NCBI GenBank assembly: GCA_002722435.1
Contig: PBLX01000022.1
Location: 1-60,983, forward strand
Source of the DNA: Legionellales bacterium
GTDB lineage: Bacteria; Pseudomonadota; Gammaproteobacteria; Comchoanobacterales; Comchoanobacteraceae
Length of the DNA: 60,983 bases
Direction of reading: 5' to 3'
In this document: positions 17,273-26,302 of the stretch, piece by piece
Position numbering within the stretch: the stretch's first letter is position 1
How the letters are laid out: each line of letters starts with the position of its first letter
Position numbers and translations under genes: made by a program
The notes under the pieces: generated by a model
What the model saw: only the letters and a program-made list of their open reading frames with translations
Databases searched by the model: none
Told to the model about the DNA's origin: nothing

Positions 17273-17919
17273 AAATACATTTTATGACACCCTGCTATGG
17301 GGGACAGATAACAGAAGCATGTTTTAACAGTTATATACACTGGACAGCGTTTGCTGTTAAGAACGAAGTACCTTTTGATCTGGATACACTTAGCAATGAA
17401 AGCAATGTTAACAGAGCCCGCAACAGTTGTGCGGCAAAGTTTCTAGCAGGAGATGCTACACATCTTATGTTTGTGGATGCTGACATACAGTGGACACCTG
17501 ACAGTGTTATTAAGTTAATTAAACACGATCGCGAACTTGTAGGAGGCATATACCCACAAAAAATATTGCCCCCAAAAATGGTGGTAAGTACACTTAAAAA
17601 TGGTGCAGTGGAAGGCAATCTTACTGAAGTAGGCACCATGGGCACAGGCTTTATGTTAATCCAGCGTAGTGTATTCAAACAAATGATTGACGCGGGCGTA
17701 ACAAAATATCGGGATGCAAATGGTGTATCAGGATATGCATATGATTTTTTCCGTTGCAGTGTTGATAGTCAGGGTAGATACTTAACAGAGGACTGGACAT
17801 TCTGTAGAGAACATAGACGCTTGGGCGGTAAAGTATGGGCGGATACTAGCATTAAACTAGCACACGTTGGATATCACAAATTCCAACCAGACTTGGAGCA
17901 AATCAATGGAAACAGTTAA
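17269..17919 (+). CDS. GT-A fold (family 2-like) glycosyltransferase
   Basis: 216 residues. MKIHFMTPCYGGQITE opens the nucleotide-binding strand, THLMFVDADIQW contains the DxD-type metal site, and VGTMGTGFMLIQRSVF plus TEDWTFC fits the acceptor side and catalytic base region. Soluble, no membrane anchor. Works presumably with the upstream glycosyltransferase. Confidence 0.78.
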   Translation: MKIHFMTPCYGGQITEACFNSYIHWTAFAVKNEVPFDLDTLSNESNVNRARNSCAAKFLAGDATHLMFVDADIQWTPDSVIKLIKHDRELVGGIYPQKILPPKMVVSTLKNGAVEGNLTEVGTMGTGFMLIQRSVFKQMIDAGVTKYRDANGVSGYAYDFFRCSVDSQGRYLTEDWTFCREHRRLGGKVWADTSIKLAHVGYHKFQPDLEQINGNS

Positions 17920-18352
17920 CATAAAGATTGAACTGGATATTGTTACACATGAATCAGTGCGTGAACATCCATATGTCATAGTTAGTTTAGACAGCGAATC
18001 TAAATGGAGCGGTTTTTGTGAACATAGCCAAACAATAGAATTTGATGCGGACATTGCTGACGGTGAACACACACTGGTTGTTGAATACACTAACAAAGAT
18101 CCCAAAACAGATGTAATTATAGAACAGGATGAGATAGTTGCTGACAAGCGTGTGGAAATATCTAGTATTCTATTTGATGATATTGCACTGGACTGGTTTA
18201 CATTTGACACTGAAGAGACACTAGTGTTTACGCCCACAGATACAGAAGCACAGGAAGCATATGGTTTCGATGCTACTAAACTAAGTTGGAACGGACAAAC
18301 AACACTACACTTTACTAACCCTGTTTACATTTGGTTGTTGGAAAATCTATAA
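17906..18352 (+). CDS. Beta-rich protein of unknown function
   Basis: 148 residues from the ATG at 17906 (GGAG 7 bases upstream). Strongly beta-patterned and acidic; GEHTLVVEYTN followed by DKRVEISSILFDDI recalls the calcium-binding edge of carbohydrate-binding modules (compare the gene at 70-621), but the match is weak. Overlaps the glycosyltransferase by 14 bases. Confidence 0.6.
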   Translation: METVNIKIELDIVTHESVREHPYVIVSLDSESKWSGFCEHSQTIEFDADIADGEHTLVVEYTNKDPKTDVIIEQDEIVADKRVEISSILFDDIALDWFTFDTEETLVFTPTDTEAQEAYGFDATKLSWNGQTTLHFTNPVYIWLLENL

Positions 18353-18354
18353 AG

Positions 18355-18362
18355 CATAAATA
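18355..18362 (+). promoter_or_regulatory. T4-type late promoter box CATAAATA
   Basis: CATAAATA, 22 bases before the ATG at 18385, in the 32-base gap that opens the long block of modular proteins (18385-23265). Confidence 0.55.
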
Positions 18363-18384
18363 CACTGTGTTTTAGGGATTTACA

Positions 18385-20331
18385 ATGGATACACTCGTAA
18401 TCTATCCGGGGCGGTTTCATCCGTTCCACAAAGGACATAAAAGTGTTTACGATGCTCTTGTCAAACGTTTTGGCAAGAATCGTGTGTTTATTGCTACCAG
18501 TAATAAGGTAGATCCCCCCAAATCCCCATTCACATTTGAAGAGAAGCGAGCAATGATGGCGCTTACGGGCGTTGATCCAAGCCGTGTTGTTCAGGTAAAA
18601 AATCCATACCAAGCAGTTGAGATTACAGACAACTACGATCCCCAAAACACAATTGCGTTGTTTGCAGTCAGTGACAAAGACATGGCTGAAGATCCTCGCT
18701 TTTCTTTTCAACCACGCAAAGACGGTGAGCCCAGTTACTACCAACCAGTGCAAAAGGATATGAACACACTGGATAAAAATGCGTATATCATAACTGTTCC
18801 TACACTACAGTTTGATGTGCTTGGCAAACCCATGCAAAGTGCAAGTGAGTTTCGTGCAAATTTTGCCCGTGCTGATGATGATACACAAAAGCGTATGATC
18901 ACAGATCTATTCGGAAAATATGATGCAAGAATACATAGCACAATGACTAAAAAAATTAGTGAAACACTTATTCGTGCAGATGAAATACTAGAACAATTAA
19001 TTGAACTAGGCGCGGACGACAAGTATATTGTAGAGGCTTGTGCGAGACTGGAGCATCTTAAATATAACACACAGTATACACTATTAGAACAAGCAATAAT
19101 GGAAGGTGGACACATGTTACCGGAAGAAGTATATAAAACACTGCACGAGGCAGATTACAGCAAATGGGATCATCCTGAAGCGGCTGATTATAGCCAGTTC
19201 CTGGAAAAAACATTTGGCGAACCTGATGAGGCAACAGACGAACAAACTGTGTGGCATCACAAAGATGGATTTAAACGTATTGTGGTTAGAGACGAATATA
19301 TTCTACACGGATCGCCTGCACCGCACTATGATTTTGTTTACAGTTATATTGATCTAGAAGTAGATGAGGATTTAAGTGACGAACTAGCCAAGTGTAGTGG
19401 CAGTATACTTATTGACCACCTTAAAAATGAAGTAGGCGCACGTTGCGGAAGTTTAACTGCAAATGCTGTTACACTTAATTTTTGCTTGGATGTAGTGTAC
19501 GGCAGAACAGAAGCAACACCTAAGGAATACGAAAAGCGTATTCTTGCAATGAAGGATATGTTTAAACGTGGAATGAAGTATTCCTTAGAATGGTGGCCTG
19601 ATGAGGCAAAGGATGCTGATCCGGATAATCCTTACTATGCTGAGAGTATACGAGAACATTTTACACCAGTTACAGAAGAGATTACGGATTTTAACAAAGA
19701 TGATCCAATGAATAGTGTAATTGCTATTCGCGGTATAGGGACAATGAGTATAAGTAGTGCGCTGGAAAAAGTAAGTGAAATGGCTATGGATGTTGCTAAA
19801 CTTGGTGCAATGAAGGATGCTAAAAATGTGCAGGATAATTTACCTCGCTACATGGATCTACTAGCAACCTACAACAATAGTATTCAGGAAGCATACAGAG
19901 AACTAGCGGCACAGCGTACACGTGGTGGCACAGCAAGCAAAGGAATTGATAGGGATATATCAGAATCAAAAGATCAATTAAAAAGCACAGATAAATTTAC
20001 AAAGTCTAGCAAACCAGGCGGAAAAGAATCACCACATCCTGCAAGAGGAATGCTAGTGGGTAGTAAAAAAATTGGTGAACACTGTGGCGATCCAATGGCA
20101 CCTGATCACAAAGCAGGACGTATACTGTTAATGAAACTTTATAAGAAAGAAATGGAGTGTCCCATGGGCAGTCCTATGCATGGCGATATCATGCTTATGA
20201 TCAAGAAAGTTCGTGATAATATAGGACTTATTCCTGAAGTTCAAGAAAATATTCTGGATAACATTAAAAAAAAAGTAAAACAGGATTTTGCAAAACGTAA
20301 ACAATTATTTGGAAAAGGCAAAACTGCATAA
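18385..20331 (+). CDS. Nucleotidyltransferase fused to a large unknown domain (possible head cargo)
   Basis: 648 residues. Residues 1-190 are a cytidylyltransferase/NMNAT-like domain with GRFHPFHKGH at 9-18 (the nucleotide-binding HxGH). The remainder is unrecognised: an acidic region with YDFVYSYIDLEVDEDLSDE and a Lys-rich tail (KKKVKQDFAKRKQLFGKGK). Two perfect T4 prohead-protease-type sites, IME|G (after Glu240) and LHE|A (after Glu255), lie at the junction of the two halves. The N-terminus could make NAD or activate another nucleotide; the rest may be packaged. Overlaps the next gene by one base. Confidence 0.75.
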   Translation: MDTLVIYPGRFHPFHKGHKSVYDALVKRFGKNRVFIATSNKVDPPKSPFTFEEKRAMMALTGVDPSRVVQVKNPYQAVEITDNYDPQNTIALFAVSDKDMAEDPRFSFQPRKDGEPSYYQPVQKDMNTLDKNAYIITVPTLQFDVLGKPMQSASEFRANFARADDDTQKRMITDLFGKYDARIHSTMTKKISETLIRADEILEQLIELGADDKYIVEACARLEHLKYNTQYTLLEQAIMEGGHMLPEEVYKTLHEADYSKWDHPEAADYSQFLEKTFGEPDEATDEQTVWHHKDGFKRIVVRDEYILHGSPAPHYDFVYSYIDLEVDEDLSDELAKCSGSILIDHLKNEVGARCGSLTANAVTLNFCLDVVYGRTEATPKEYEKRILAMKDMFKRGMKYSLEWWPDEAKDADPDNPYYAESIREHFTPVTEEITDFNKDDPMNSVIAIRGIGTMSISSALEKVSEMAMDVAKLGAMKDAKNVQDNLPRYMDLLATYNNSIQEAYRELAAQRTRGGTASKGIDRDISESKDQLKSTDKFTKSSKPGGKESPHPARGMLVGSKKIGEHCGDPMAPDHKAGRILLMKLYKKEMECPMGSPMHGDIMLMIKKVRDNIGLIPEVQENILDNIKKKVKQDFAKRKQLFGKGKTA

Positions 20332-22595
20332 TGAAACTAAGTGAAGTAGGCGGCGTAGGCATCGTTACAAAACAGAACGCTACTAAGGATGTTCCTGTAG
20401 GTGGCGAGTATATGAATGTAAAGAAACTGGGTCTCGGATCTGGTAAGCCTAAACTTCACGACAAGAAAGCAACAAAGAATACAACTCCAAACAAATTGTT
20501 TAACCTAGGTATATCTGAGGATATGGCAGAAGGTAAACGTGTACCTCGTAAAAAAGGTCAACCCGCTGGCAGTAAGAAGCATAGTGACTTGTATACAGAC
20601 GAAAATCCAAAAGGAACAATACATGGACTAAAGTTTGCTACAGTAAAGGATGCTAAGGCCAGTGTAAACAAAATTAAACGCAGTGGCAAAAAACACGCAC
20701 ATAAAATTCAAGCAGCCATAGCAATGGAACAACGTGCAAAGGCAGCAGGCAAAGTTAGTGCCGCCGCGGTGTATCGCAAGTACATTAATGCTATGAAGAA
20801 GAAAACTAAGAAGATGAACGAACTGCGTATTGAACGTCCAGACCCTAAGGATACACTGGGCGTAAAACGCAAGGACATGCCGCAAATTAAAAGTGATGAC
20901 TATAATTTATTTTACGCATACTTAAAAAAGAACGGTGCAAAATTTACTAAGGATACAATGCCTGCTAGTGAACTACGAGCAATGCAAAAAGAGTTCAGTG
21001 ATGAAGGCATCATGAAACAGATGCGTAAAAATAATGAACAAGGACCTAACACTAAAGCCGTAATTGTAAGCAGTGATGGTTATATTATGGACGGACATCA
21101 CAGATGGCTAGTAGCACTTAACACAGGAAGCGATCTAAATGTAATGCGTGTAAACATGCCCGCATTTGAATTGTATGATCTAGTTAACAAATTTGAAAAG
21201 ACCTACTACAAAGACATGTATGACAGTGTTGAAATGGGAGAAACACGAGGCAGTATTGGTGTGCCACTTGCAAGTGGACTAGTAGTCAGTGTGTTTCCGC
21301 ATCGCCCACTGCGCATTAAGAAAAGCACACCCGGCAAACTTCGCTATGATGAAACACTGGATGAGGAGATAGCGGATTGGTTTGCGGACAAGTGGCAAAA
21401 CATATTTGAGAAGTGGAGTGCAAAATATAAGAAGAGTATTGACTGTAATAATCCTAAAGGATTTAGTCAACGTGCGCACTGTGCTGGACGTAAGAAAAAG
21501 AAGAGTAACGAAACAAAGGAAGCACCGCCAGGCACATACTTTACAAAGTCAGGTAATCTTGTAAAGGGCAGGCTCACAAAGGATGCACGAGAACGAGGCG
21601 CAAGAGAAACAGATCCCAAAGATGCAACACGCAGTCGTGTGCCGCCAGTAACACAGTATAATGAATCATTTTTGTTGCAACAAAAAGGATTCAAGAAAAA
21701 AGGCAATAGAATGGTTCCTAACTGTGTTAAGGAAGAGGAAACAGACTCACTGGGTAGTCAGATTAATTTTCCTGGATATGAAAAGAAAGACGAACCCAAA
21801 AAGCCTAAGAAAAAACAAAAGCCTAAGAGCATGTATGACAAGATAGTGGGAACATTTACAAGTGCATTTAATTTAGATGAAGGAATAAATGATCCACATA
21901 TTTTTAAAGCAGTGTTTATGGCAGGAGGGCCTGGCAGTGGCAAGGGCTTTGTAGCACAAAATTTATTGGGCGGCACAGGATTACGCACAGTGAACAGTGA
22001 TGACATGTATGAATACTTGTTGAAGAAACAGGATCTTGCTCTGGATCCTGCTACTATAGGATCACCTCAGGGTCAAGAGATTCGGCAAAGAGCAAAAACG
22101 TTAATAAAGTCAAGAGAAGCACAGTATATTGATGGCAGAATAGGATTAGTTATTGATGGTACAGGAAAAGATCCTAATATTATTAGCAAGCATGTAAACA
22201 AGTTAAGAGAAGTTGGATATGACGTTGCAATGATTTTTGTTAACACAAGCCTAGAGGTTGCGCAACAGCGTAACCAAAAAAGAGAAAGAACTTTACCGCG
22301 TGATATGGTTACTCAATTATGGAACGAAGTGCAAGAAAACATAATGAAGTTTCAACAGATTTTTAGACCTGATAGATTCTTCGTTATTGATAACAGTGGA
22401 GGATTAGAAGACCTTGATAGAAAAGAAAACTTTGACAAAGTGTACAACGAGACACAAAGATTTTTAAACACTCCACCTAGTAAGAAAGCAGCTCTAGCGT
22501 GGATTCAGCAACAAAAAGAGCAGAACGATGCAGAACGATCAGCCAAACAACAACAAAATAAAGAACCTGATGGAGGAACTACAGACTCTAACTGA
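20331..22595 (+). CDS. Multidomain ParB-like / P-loop kinase fusion, probable head cargo
   Basis: 754 residues. A Lys-rich N-terminal third is followed by a ParB/sulfiredoxin-like domain (VSSDGYIMDGHHRW, DGHHR at residues 254-258), a Cys/Lys motif (CNNPKGFSQRAHCAGRKKK), and a C-terminal zeta-toxin/polynucleotide-kinase-like domain with Walker A GGPGSGKG at 532-539 and a VIDGTGKD strand. LDE|G, a perfect T4-type prohead protease site (after Glu517), sits just before the kinase. Kinase substrate unknown (nucleic-acid 5' end or UDP-sugar are family options). Overlaps its neighbour by 26 bases. Confidence 0.75.
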   Translation: MKLSEVGGVGIVTKQNATKDVPVGGEYMNVKKLGLGSGKPKLHDKKATKNTTPNKLFNLGISEDMAEGKRVPRKKGQPAGSKKHSDLYTDENPKGTIHGLKFATVKDAKASVNKIKRSGKKHAHKIQAAIAMEQRAKAAGKVSAAAVYRKYINAMKKKTKKMNELRIERPDPKDTLGVKRKDMPQIKSDDYNLFYAYLKKNGAKFTKDTMPASELRAMQKEFSDEGIMKQMRKNNEQGPNTKAVIVSSDGYIMDGHHRWLVALNTGSDLNVMRVNMPAFELYDLVNKFEKTYYKDMYDSVEMGETRGSIGVPLASGLVVSVFPHRPLRIKKSTPGKLRYDETLDEEIADWFADKWQNIFEKWSAKYKKSIDCNNPKGFSQRAHCAGRKKKKSNETKEAPPGTYFTKSGNLVKGRLTKDARERGARETDPKDATRSRVPPVTQYNESFLLQQKGFKKKGNRMVPNCVKEEETDSLGSQINFPGYEKKDEPKKPKKKQKPKSMYDKIVGTFTSAFNLDEGINDPHIFKAVFMAGGPGSGKGFVAQNLLGGTGLRTVNSDDMYEYLLKKQDLALDPATIGSPQGQEIRQRAKTLIKSREAQYIDGRIGLVIDGTGKDPNIISKHVNKLREVGYDVAMIFVNTSLEVAQQRNQKRERTLPRDMVTQLWNEVQENIMKFQQIFRPDRFFVIDNSGGLEDLDRKENFDKVYNETQRFLNTPPSKKAALAWIQQQKEQNDAERSAKQQQNKEPDGGTTDSN

Positions 22596-22833
22596 GGATT
22601 TCTCCAGACCAGTAATGGAAAGACCTAGTAAACCAGGCAGCCGCCCAGGAAGTTTAAAGAGAAAGGCAGCACAGTATTTGGGAAAAGGCGCCGGATCAGC
22701 ACTAAGCAAGACAGATCTAAAACGTTTGCGTGCTAAAGCAAATAAAATGAAGAAGAGCAGTAAGAAAGCAGAAAGAGACAGAGGTATACAACTAGCAAGG
22801 CAAGTAAGTTTTGCGTTTAACATGAGAGACTAA
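22570..22833 (+). CDS. Small very basic protein with capsid-targeting-like N-terminus
   Basis: 87 residues. MEELQTLTEDF gives LTE|D, close to the T4 gp21 consensus, then a strongly basic body (KRLRAKANKMKKSSKKAERDR) suited to binding DNA. I chose the ATG at 22570 inside the upstream gene because the leader then fits the pattern in neighbours. Probably packaged with the genome; inference. Confidence 0.62.
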   Translation: MEELQTLTEDFSRPVMERPSKPGSRPGSLKRKAAQYLGKGAGSALSKTDLKRLRAKANKMKKSSKKAERDRGIQLARQVSFAFNMRD

Positions 22834-23078
22834 TGTATTTAAGAGCTAAATTAAAATGCAAACAGGATGCTGCACCCTACAGGGTATATATTAATGACGA
22901 ACTAATTACTGAACGTCTATATAGCATTCCGCTTGCTACTACAGATTGTAATATGTTGTATGTGCATCTAGAGGATGCTCCTGATTACGATTTTAAGATT
23001 GTATCATTAAGACAGGAAGATGATTACGCTGTTACACTGCATGACTTTACAAAACAGGAGACGCAGTTTGAAGATTAG
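22833..23078 (+). CDS. Small phage protein of unknown function
   Basis: 81 residues, compact, with YRVYINDELITERLY and a beta-rich middle; no membrane segment. The ATG overlaps the previous stop by one base and the C-terminus overlaps the next gene by 11. No recognised domain. Confidence 0.65.
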   Translation: MYLRAKLKCKQDAAPYRVYINDELITERLYSIPLATTDCNMLYVHLEDAPDYDFKIVSLRQEDDYAVTLHDFTKQETQFED

Positions 23079-23265
23079 AGATATTATAATTAGGGAGGAA
23101 GCAAGTGCTGGCGGAAACATTGCTACAATTAGTTTTCCTATGACACCCGGTACTACCAAAAAGCAACAGCGTCAAGCAGTGGATCCTTTTGGTTACACAG
23201 TAAACAAAAAGGGCAAGAAGAAACGCAAGGATCCAGTATACAACGTGCCAGTAATCAAACGATAA
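23068..23265 (+). CDS. Small basic protein with capsid-targeting-like N-terminus
   Basis: 65 residues from a TTG start at 23068. MKIRDIIIREEASAGG follows the same leader style (I-R-E near residue 10), and the C-terminus is Lys-rich (NKKGKKKRKDPVYNVP). Alternative in-frame starts upstream lie inside another gene and break the pattern. Function unknown. Confidence 0.55.
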   Translation: MKIRDIIIREEASAGGNIATISFPMTPGTTKKQQRQAVDPFGYTVNKKGKKKRKDPVYNVPVIKR

Positions 23266-23268
23266 ATA
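23261..23268 (+). promoter_or_regulatory. T4-type late promoter box GATAAATA
   Basis: GATAAATA overlaps the stop codon of the previous gene and lies 27 bases before the ATG at 23296. Confidence 0.5.
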
Positions 23269-23295
23269 TAAAATACACAAAACAGGAACAGAACA

Positions 23296-24294
23296 ATGCG
23301 TGATATTATTACAAAACTAGAAGAACTAAACGTTGAGAAAGAACAACTCAACGAAGGTCATATGGGCGATGAAGCACATATGATGGAACTGGATCATGAA
23401 GTGCAAATGGCACGAAGCGATCTTTACAAAGCAGCAAAGTATGCAGTGAGTATTCACAAAATGATGAAAGACATCAGTGAAATGGAAGGCATAGATGGCT
23501 GGGTAGCAAGTAAAATTACTAAAGCAAGTGATTACTTGGGCAGTGTAAAACATTATCTAGAAGGCATGAAGTTTCAAGACGTAGAACTAGCAGTTGTTCC
23601 TGTTGCTGGTGATATGACAGATGCTATGTCAATGGAATCAGTAGATGAAGAAGATGATATGGGAGGACATCCTACAGCATTGTTAATGAAAGTCGCTAAA
23701 CAAATGCAAGATGATGCCGCCATAGGAGATTATACAGCAATAGATGATTTACTAAAGGATATTCCTCGAGACCAATTAGAAGGCTTCTTGTCAGATGTAG
23801 AAGAATCAGTTAACGAAGAAGAAGAAGAAAAAGAAGAAAAGCCTGACATGGACAAAATGCTTAAGGCACTGAAGAAGAAACTAAGTGATGAAGGTGGCGC
23901 TGCAGGATTCGAACCTTTAGAAAAGATTGCAAAAGACATGGGTGTTGATCTAACACCTGCAATGTTAAAGGGTATGAAGGGCATTAAAATGCACAGAGAC
24001 GGCGACTATATCCTAGAACAAACAGTTGATGAGGATGTACTAGACGAAAAAGACGAAGATGTAATTGGTGATATCATTGCAAGTTTAGGCAAGATGAAGA
24101 CTCCTGGTATGATGCCAAAGCCAAAGCCTAAAATGTCAACAAACATGAAAACTGGGGCAACACGCGGCGCTGGCGATGATGAAGATTATATGAAGGCTGC
24201 TGCAATGGCAAATATGCCCGATCAAGCAAAACAAAAAATGATGAATAAAATGATGGTTAAAGACAGTAAGTTTTCAGAATGGGGTAAAAAGTAA
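23296..24294 (+). CDS. Acidic/basic modular protein, possible head core component
   Basis: 332 residues. An N-terminal helical domain contains KAAKYAVSIHKMMKDISEME and ASKITKASDYLGSVKHYLEG, a motif I recall from T4-like phage head-region proteins. The middle is very acidic (NEEEEEKEEKPDMD) and the tail basic. QLNE|G near residue 20 fits a prohead-protease cut. Charge segregation is like scaffold core proteins, but this is not gp22 by any motif I can see. Overlaps the next ATG by one base. Confidence 0.65.
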   Translation: MRDIITKLEELNVEKEQLNEGHMGDEAHMMELDHEVQMARSDLYKAAKYAVSIHKMMKDISEMEGIDGWVASKITKASDYLGSVKHYLEGMKFQDVELAVVPVAGDMTDAMSMESVDEEDDMGGHPTALLMKVAKQMQDDAAIGDYTAIDDLLKDIPRDQLEGFLSDVEESVNEEEEEKEEKPDMDKMLKALKKKLSDEGGAAGFEPLEKIAKDMGVDLTPAMLKGMKGIKMHRDGDYILEQTVDEDVLDEKDEDVIGDIIASLGKMKTPGMMPKPKPKMSTNMKTGATRGAGDDEDYMKAAAMANMPDQAKQKMMNKMMVKDSKFSEWGKK

Positions 24295-24818
24295 TGTCAG
24301 ATTTCGCAAGCCTAGTGCAAAAATTAAACGCAATTAACAATGACGAACAGGTGGATATTACTTCCAGTGAGGAAACTACCACAAAGCGTCAGCAAGTTAT
24401 GGAAACAAAGTCTCTACTGGATAAGTTTAATGAGATTCAGGACGCTAATCCTTATCAGCCAGTTGTAACTGAAGCAGAAGATGAAGTAGAAGAAACAATG
24501 CAGGATCGTTTTGCAAAGTTTTTAAAAGCAGAGCGAGCCGCAGGTAGTGATGTTGACACTATGAAAACTGCTATTGAAGAAGGCACAAGCGAGTATGAAT
24601 ATGCTGATCGTGCATTTAGTAAGATGGCAGAAACAATTAACACATTAGAAAAGATGGTGCGTGAAGGCGGTATGCTTGAAATGAAGATTGCACAAGCAGG
24701 AGGAGATCCAGCCGCACTTCGAGATATGAGACAAGCACTTAGTGATGCTTATGAAGCATATGAAGTAGCACATAGAGACGCACTGGGTAGTACGCCAGAA
24801 CAACAGCCTGAGGATTAA
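24294..24818 (+). CDS. Acidic helical protein of unknown function
   Basis: 174 residues, largely helical and acidic. MSDFASLVQKLNAINND opens it, and VTE|A near residue 60 is close to the protease pattern. No Cys, no membrane segment. Its place among cargo-like proteins suggests a head-core role; inference only. Confidence 0.6.
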   Translation: MSDFASLVQKLNAINNDEQVDITSSEETTTKRQQVMETKSLLDKFNEIQDANPYQPVVTEAEDEVEETMQDRFAKFLKAERAAGSDVDTMKTAIEEGTSEYEYADRAFSKMAETINTLEKMVREGGMLEMKIAQAGGDPAALRDMRQALSDAYEAYEVAHRDALGSTPEQQPED

Positions 24819-24821
24819 GAA

Positions 24822-25994
24822 ATGCGTTTTAGTCAGTTTGTAACAGAAGATCGTGCAGTAAGAGTTAAAGTCAGTGACTTGACGTTTGATGGTCCAGCAT
24901 TAGACAAACTGCCTACAGAACTTACAGTAAAAGTAATGGTCAATCCAGGAGATGATAACGAGGATATCTATGATGCGGTTGTTGACGAACTAGAAGATCG
25001 CTATGGTATAAAAGTTGGTGGCTTTGAAATGAAGTTAGAAGAAAACAAAGCACTTGCAGATACAGAAAAAGTAATTGCAAAGAACTTTTCACCAGAACGC
25101 AGTGCAGTCAAAGACAAGATAGTTTCACTAGTGCGTGATGTTATGATGGGCAAGGGTGACAGAATGCAGCAGGCAATGGAAATTACTGCTCTTACTAAAA
25201 GTGAACTTGAAGCAAAAAGCATGGATCCTGATCTTGAAGTAGGTGTTAACCAGAATCTTGGCATGCTAAAACGTGCAATGGAAAAAGTTGTTGGTTCAAA
25301 AATTGTAGATGATATTACTGAACAAGAACTTGAGGAATATAAGAGCACTGCACAGTTACGCAACGATGCAATGTTTGCAGCCCTAGCGAGATTACAGGAC
25401 AAAAAGAAAGAAAAACAAAAACCCAAGACTATTGAGATTCCTAAGCAACTTGATTTGTTTAAAGCAAATGAAGCTCGTGAAATAGATCCTAAAAAGATGC
25501 AAGCCTATATGGACTTTAAGAAAGAAAAAGACATAGATGGCAGTAGTGTGCGCATGGCTGTGGATAATCCGGATCTTCCTGAGACAAAACGTTTAATGAC
25601 AAACGATGACTTTGCCAAAGCAGTAAAGATGTACAAAAGTGCATTAAAAGAAAGTCTAGAACTAGACGAAGAAAAAGGTGATTATGTTATAAGTCTTAAA
25701 GGTAAAGAAATGTTCAGAGGTAAATCTGAAAAAGATGCTAGATCTGCATTTCATAAACTACGAAAAGAACATGGTAATGATGTTAAGGTTAAAGTAGAGG
25801 AAAGCTCAGAACCACAAGCAATTACTGAAGAAGAATTTGATGTACTAGCAGAGAAGAAAGACGCTTGCTATCGTAAAGTAAAAGCACGCTATAAAGTATG
25901 GCCCAGTGCATATGCAAGTGGTGCACTAGTACAGTGTCGCAAAGTAGGTGCGGCTAACTGGGGCAACAAAAGTAAGAAAAAGAAGAAAAAGTAA
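24822..25994 (+). CDS. Modular lysine-rich protein with capsid-targeting-like N-terminus and WPSAY tail
   Basis: 390 residues. MRFSQFVTEDRAV is very like the T4 internal-protein leader. The C-terminus has KKDACYRKVKARYKVWPSA then YASGALVQCRKVGAANWG and a poly-Lys end; I recall this Cys/Trp/Lys tail on many marine T4-like phage proteins, function unknown. VLAE|K lies directly before the tail. The middle is acidic and helical. Confidence 0.68.
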   Translation: MRFSQFVTEDRAVRVKVSDLTFDGPALDKLPTELTVKVMVNPGDDNEDIYDAVVDELEDRYGIKVGGFEMKLEENKALADTEKVIAKNFSPERSAVKDKIVSLVRDVMMGKGDRMQQAMEITALTKSELEAKSMDPDLEVGVNQNLGMLKRAMEKVVGSKIVDDITEQELEEYKSTAQLRNDAMFAALARLQDKKKEKQKPKTIEIPKQLDLFKANEAREIDPKKMQAYMDFKKEKDIDGSSVRMAVDNPDLPETKRLMTNDDFAKAVKMYKSALKESLELDEEKGDYVISLKGKEMFRGKSEKDARSAFHKLRKEHGNDVKVKVEESSEPQAITEEEFDVLAEKKDACYRKVKARYKVWPSAYASGALVQCRKVGAANWGNKSKKKKKK

Positions 25995-26302
25995 TGCTAC
26001 TAGTCGAACTAGATGAAGACCTAAGAGCATGGTTCGGCAAAGGCAAAAAAGGCGGTGCTGGAGGCGGCGGCTGGGATCGCTATGACACTAAGGGAAATCG
26101 TGTAGGTAAATGCGGTGACGGTGGCGGCAAAGGCAAACCAAAATGTTTAAGTAAGAGTGCAGCCGCTAAACTACGAAATGCAGACAAGGACGGCGACGGT
26201 AAAAAGGATGGCAAGGCAGGCATTGCTCGTGCAGTAAAACGCAAGATGCGTAAAGACCCTAATAAGAATCGTAGGGGTAAAGCAAAGAATGTTAAGAACT
26301 AA
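25994..26302 (+). CDS. Glycine/lysine-rich basic protein with capsid-targeting-like N-terminus
   Basis: 102 residues. MLLVELDEDLRAWFGKG has LDE|D, like the start of T4 Alt (MELITELFDED), an injected protein. Then a Gly-rich stretch, two Cys in KCGDGGGKGKPKCLSKS, a DKDGDGKKDGKAG loop that looks EF-hand-like, and a basic tail (RAVKRKMRKDPNKNRRGK). Very high charge suits DNA or membrane contact inside the capsid. Overlaps both neighbours by one base. Confidence 0.65.
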   Translation: MLLVELDEDLRAWFGKGKKGGAGGGGWDRYDTKGNRVGKCGDGGGKGKPKCLSKSAAAKLRNADKDGDGKKDGKAGIARAVKRKMRKDPNKNRRGKAKNVKN

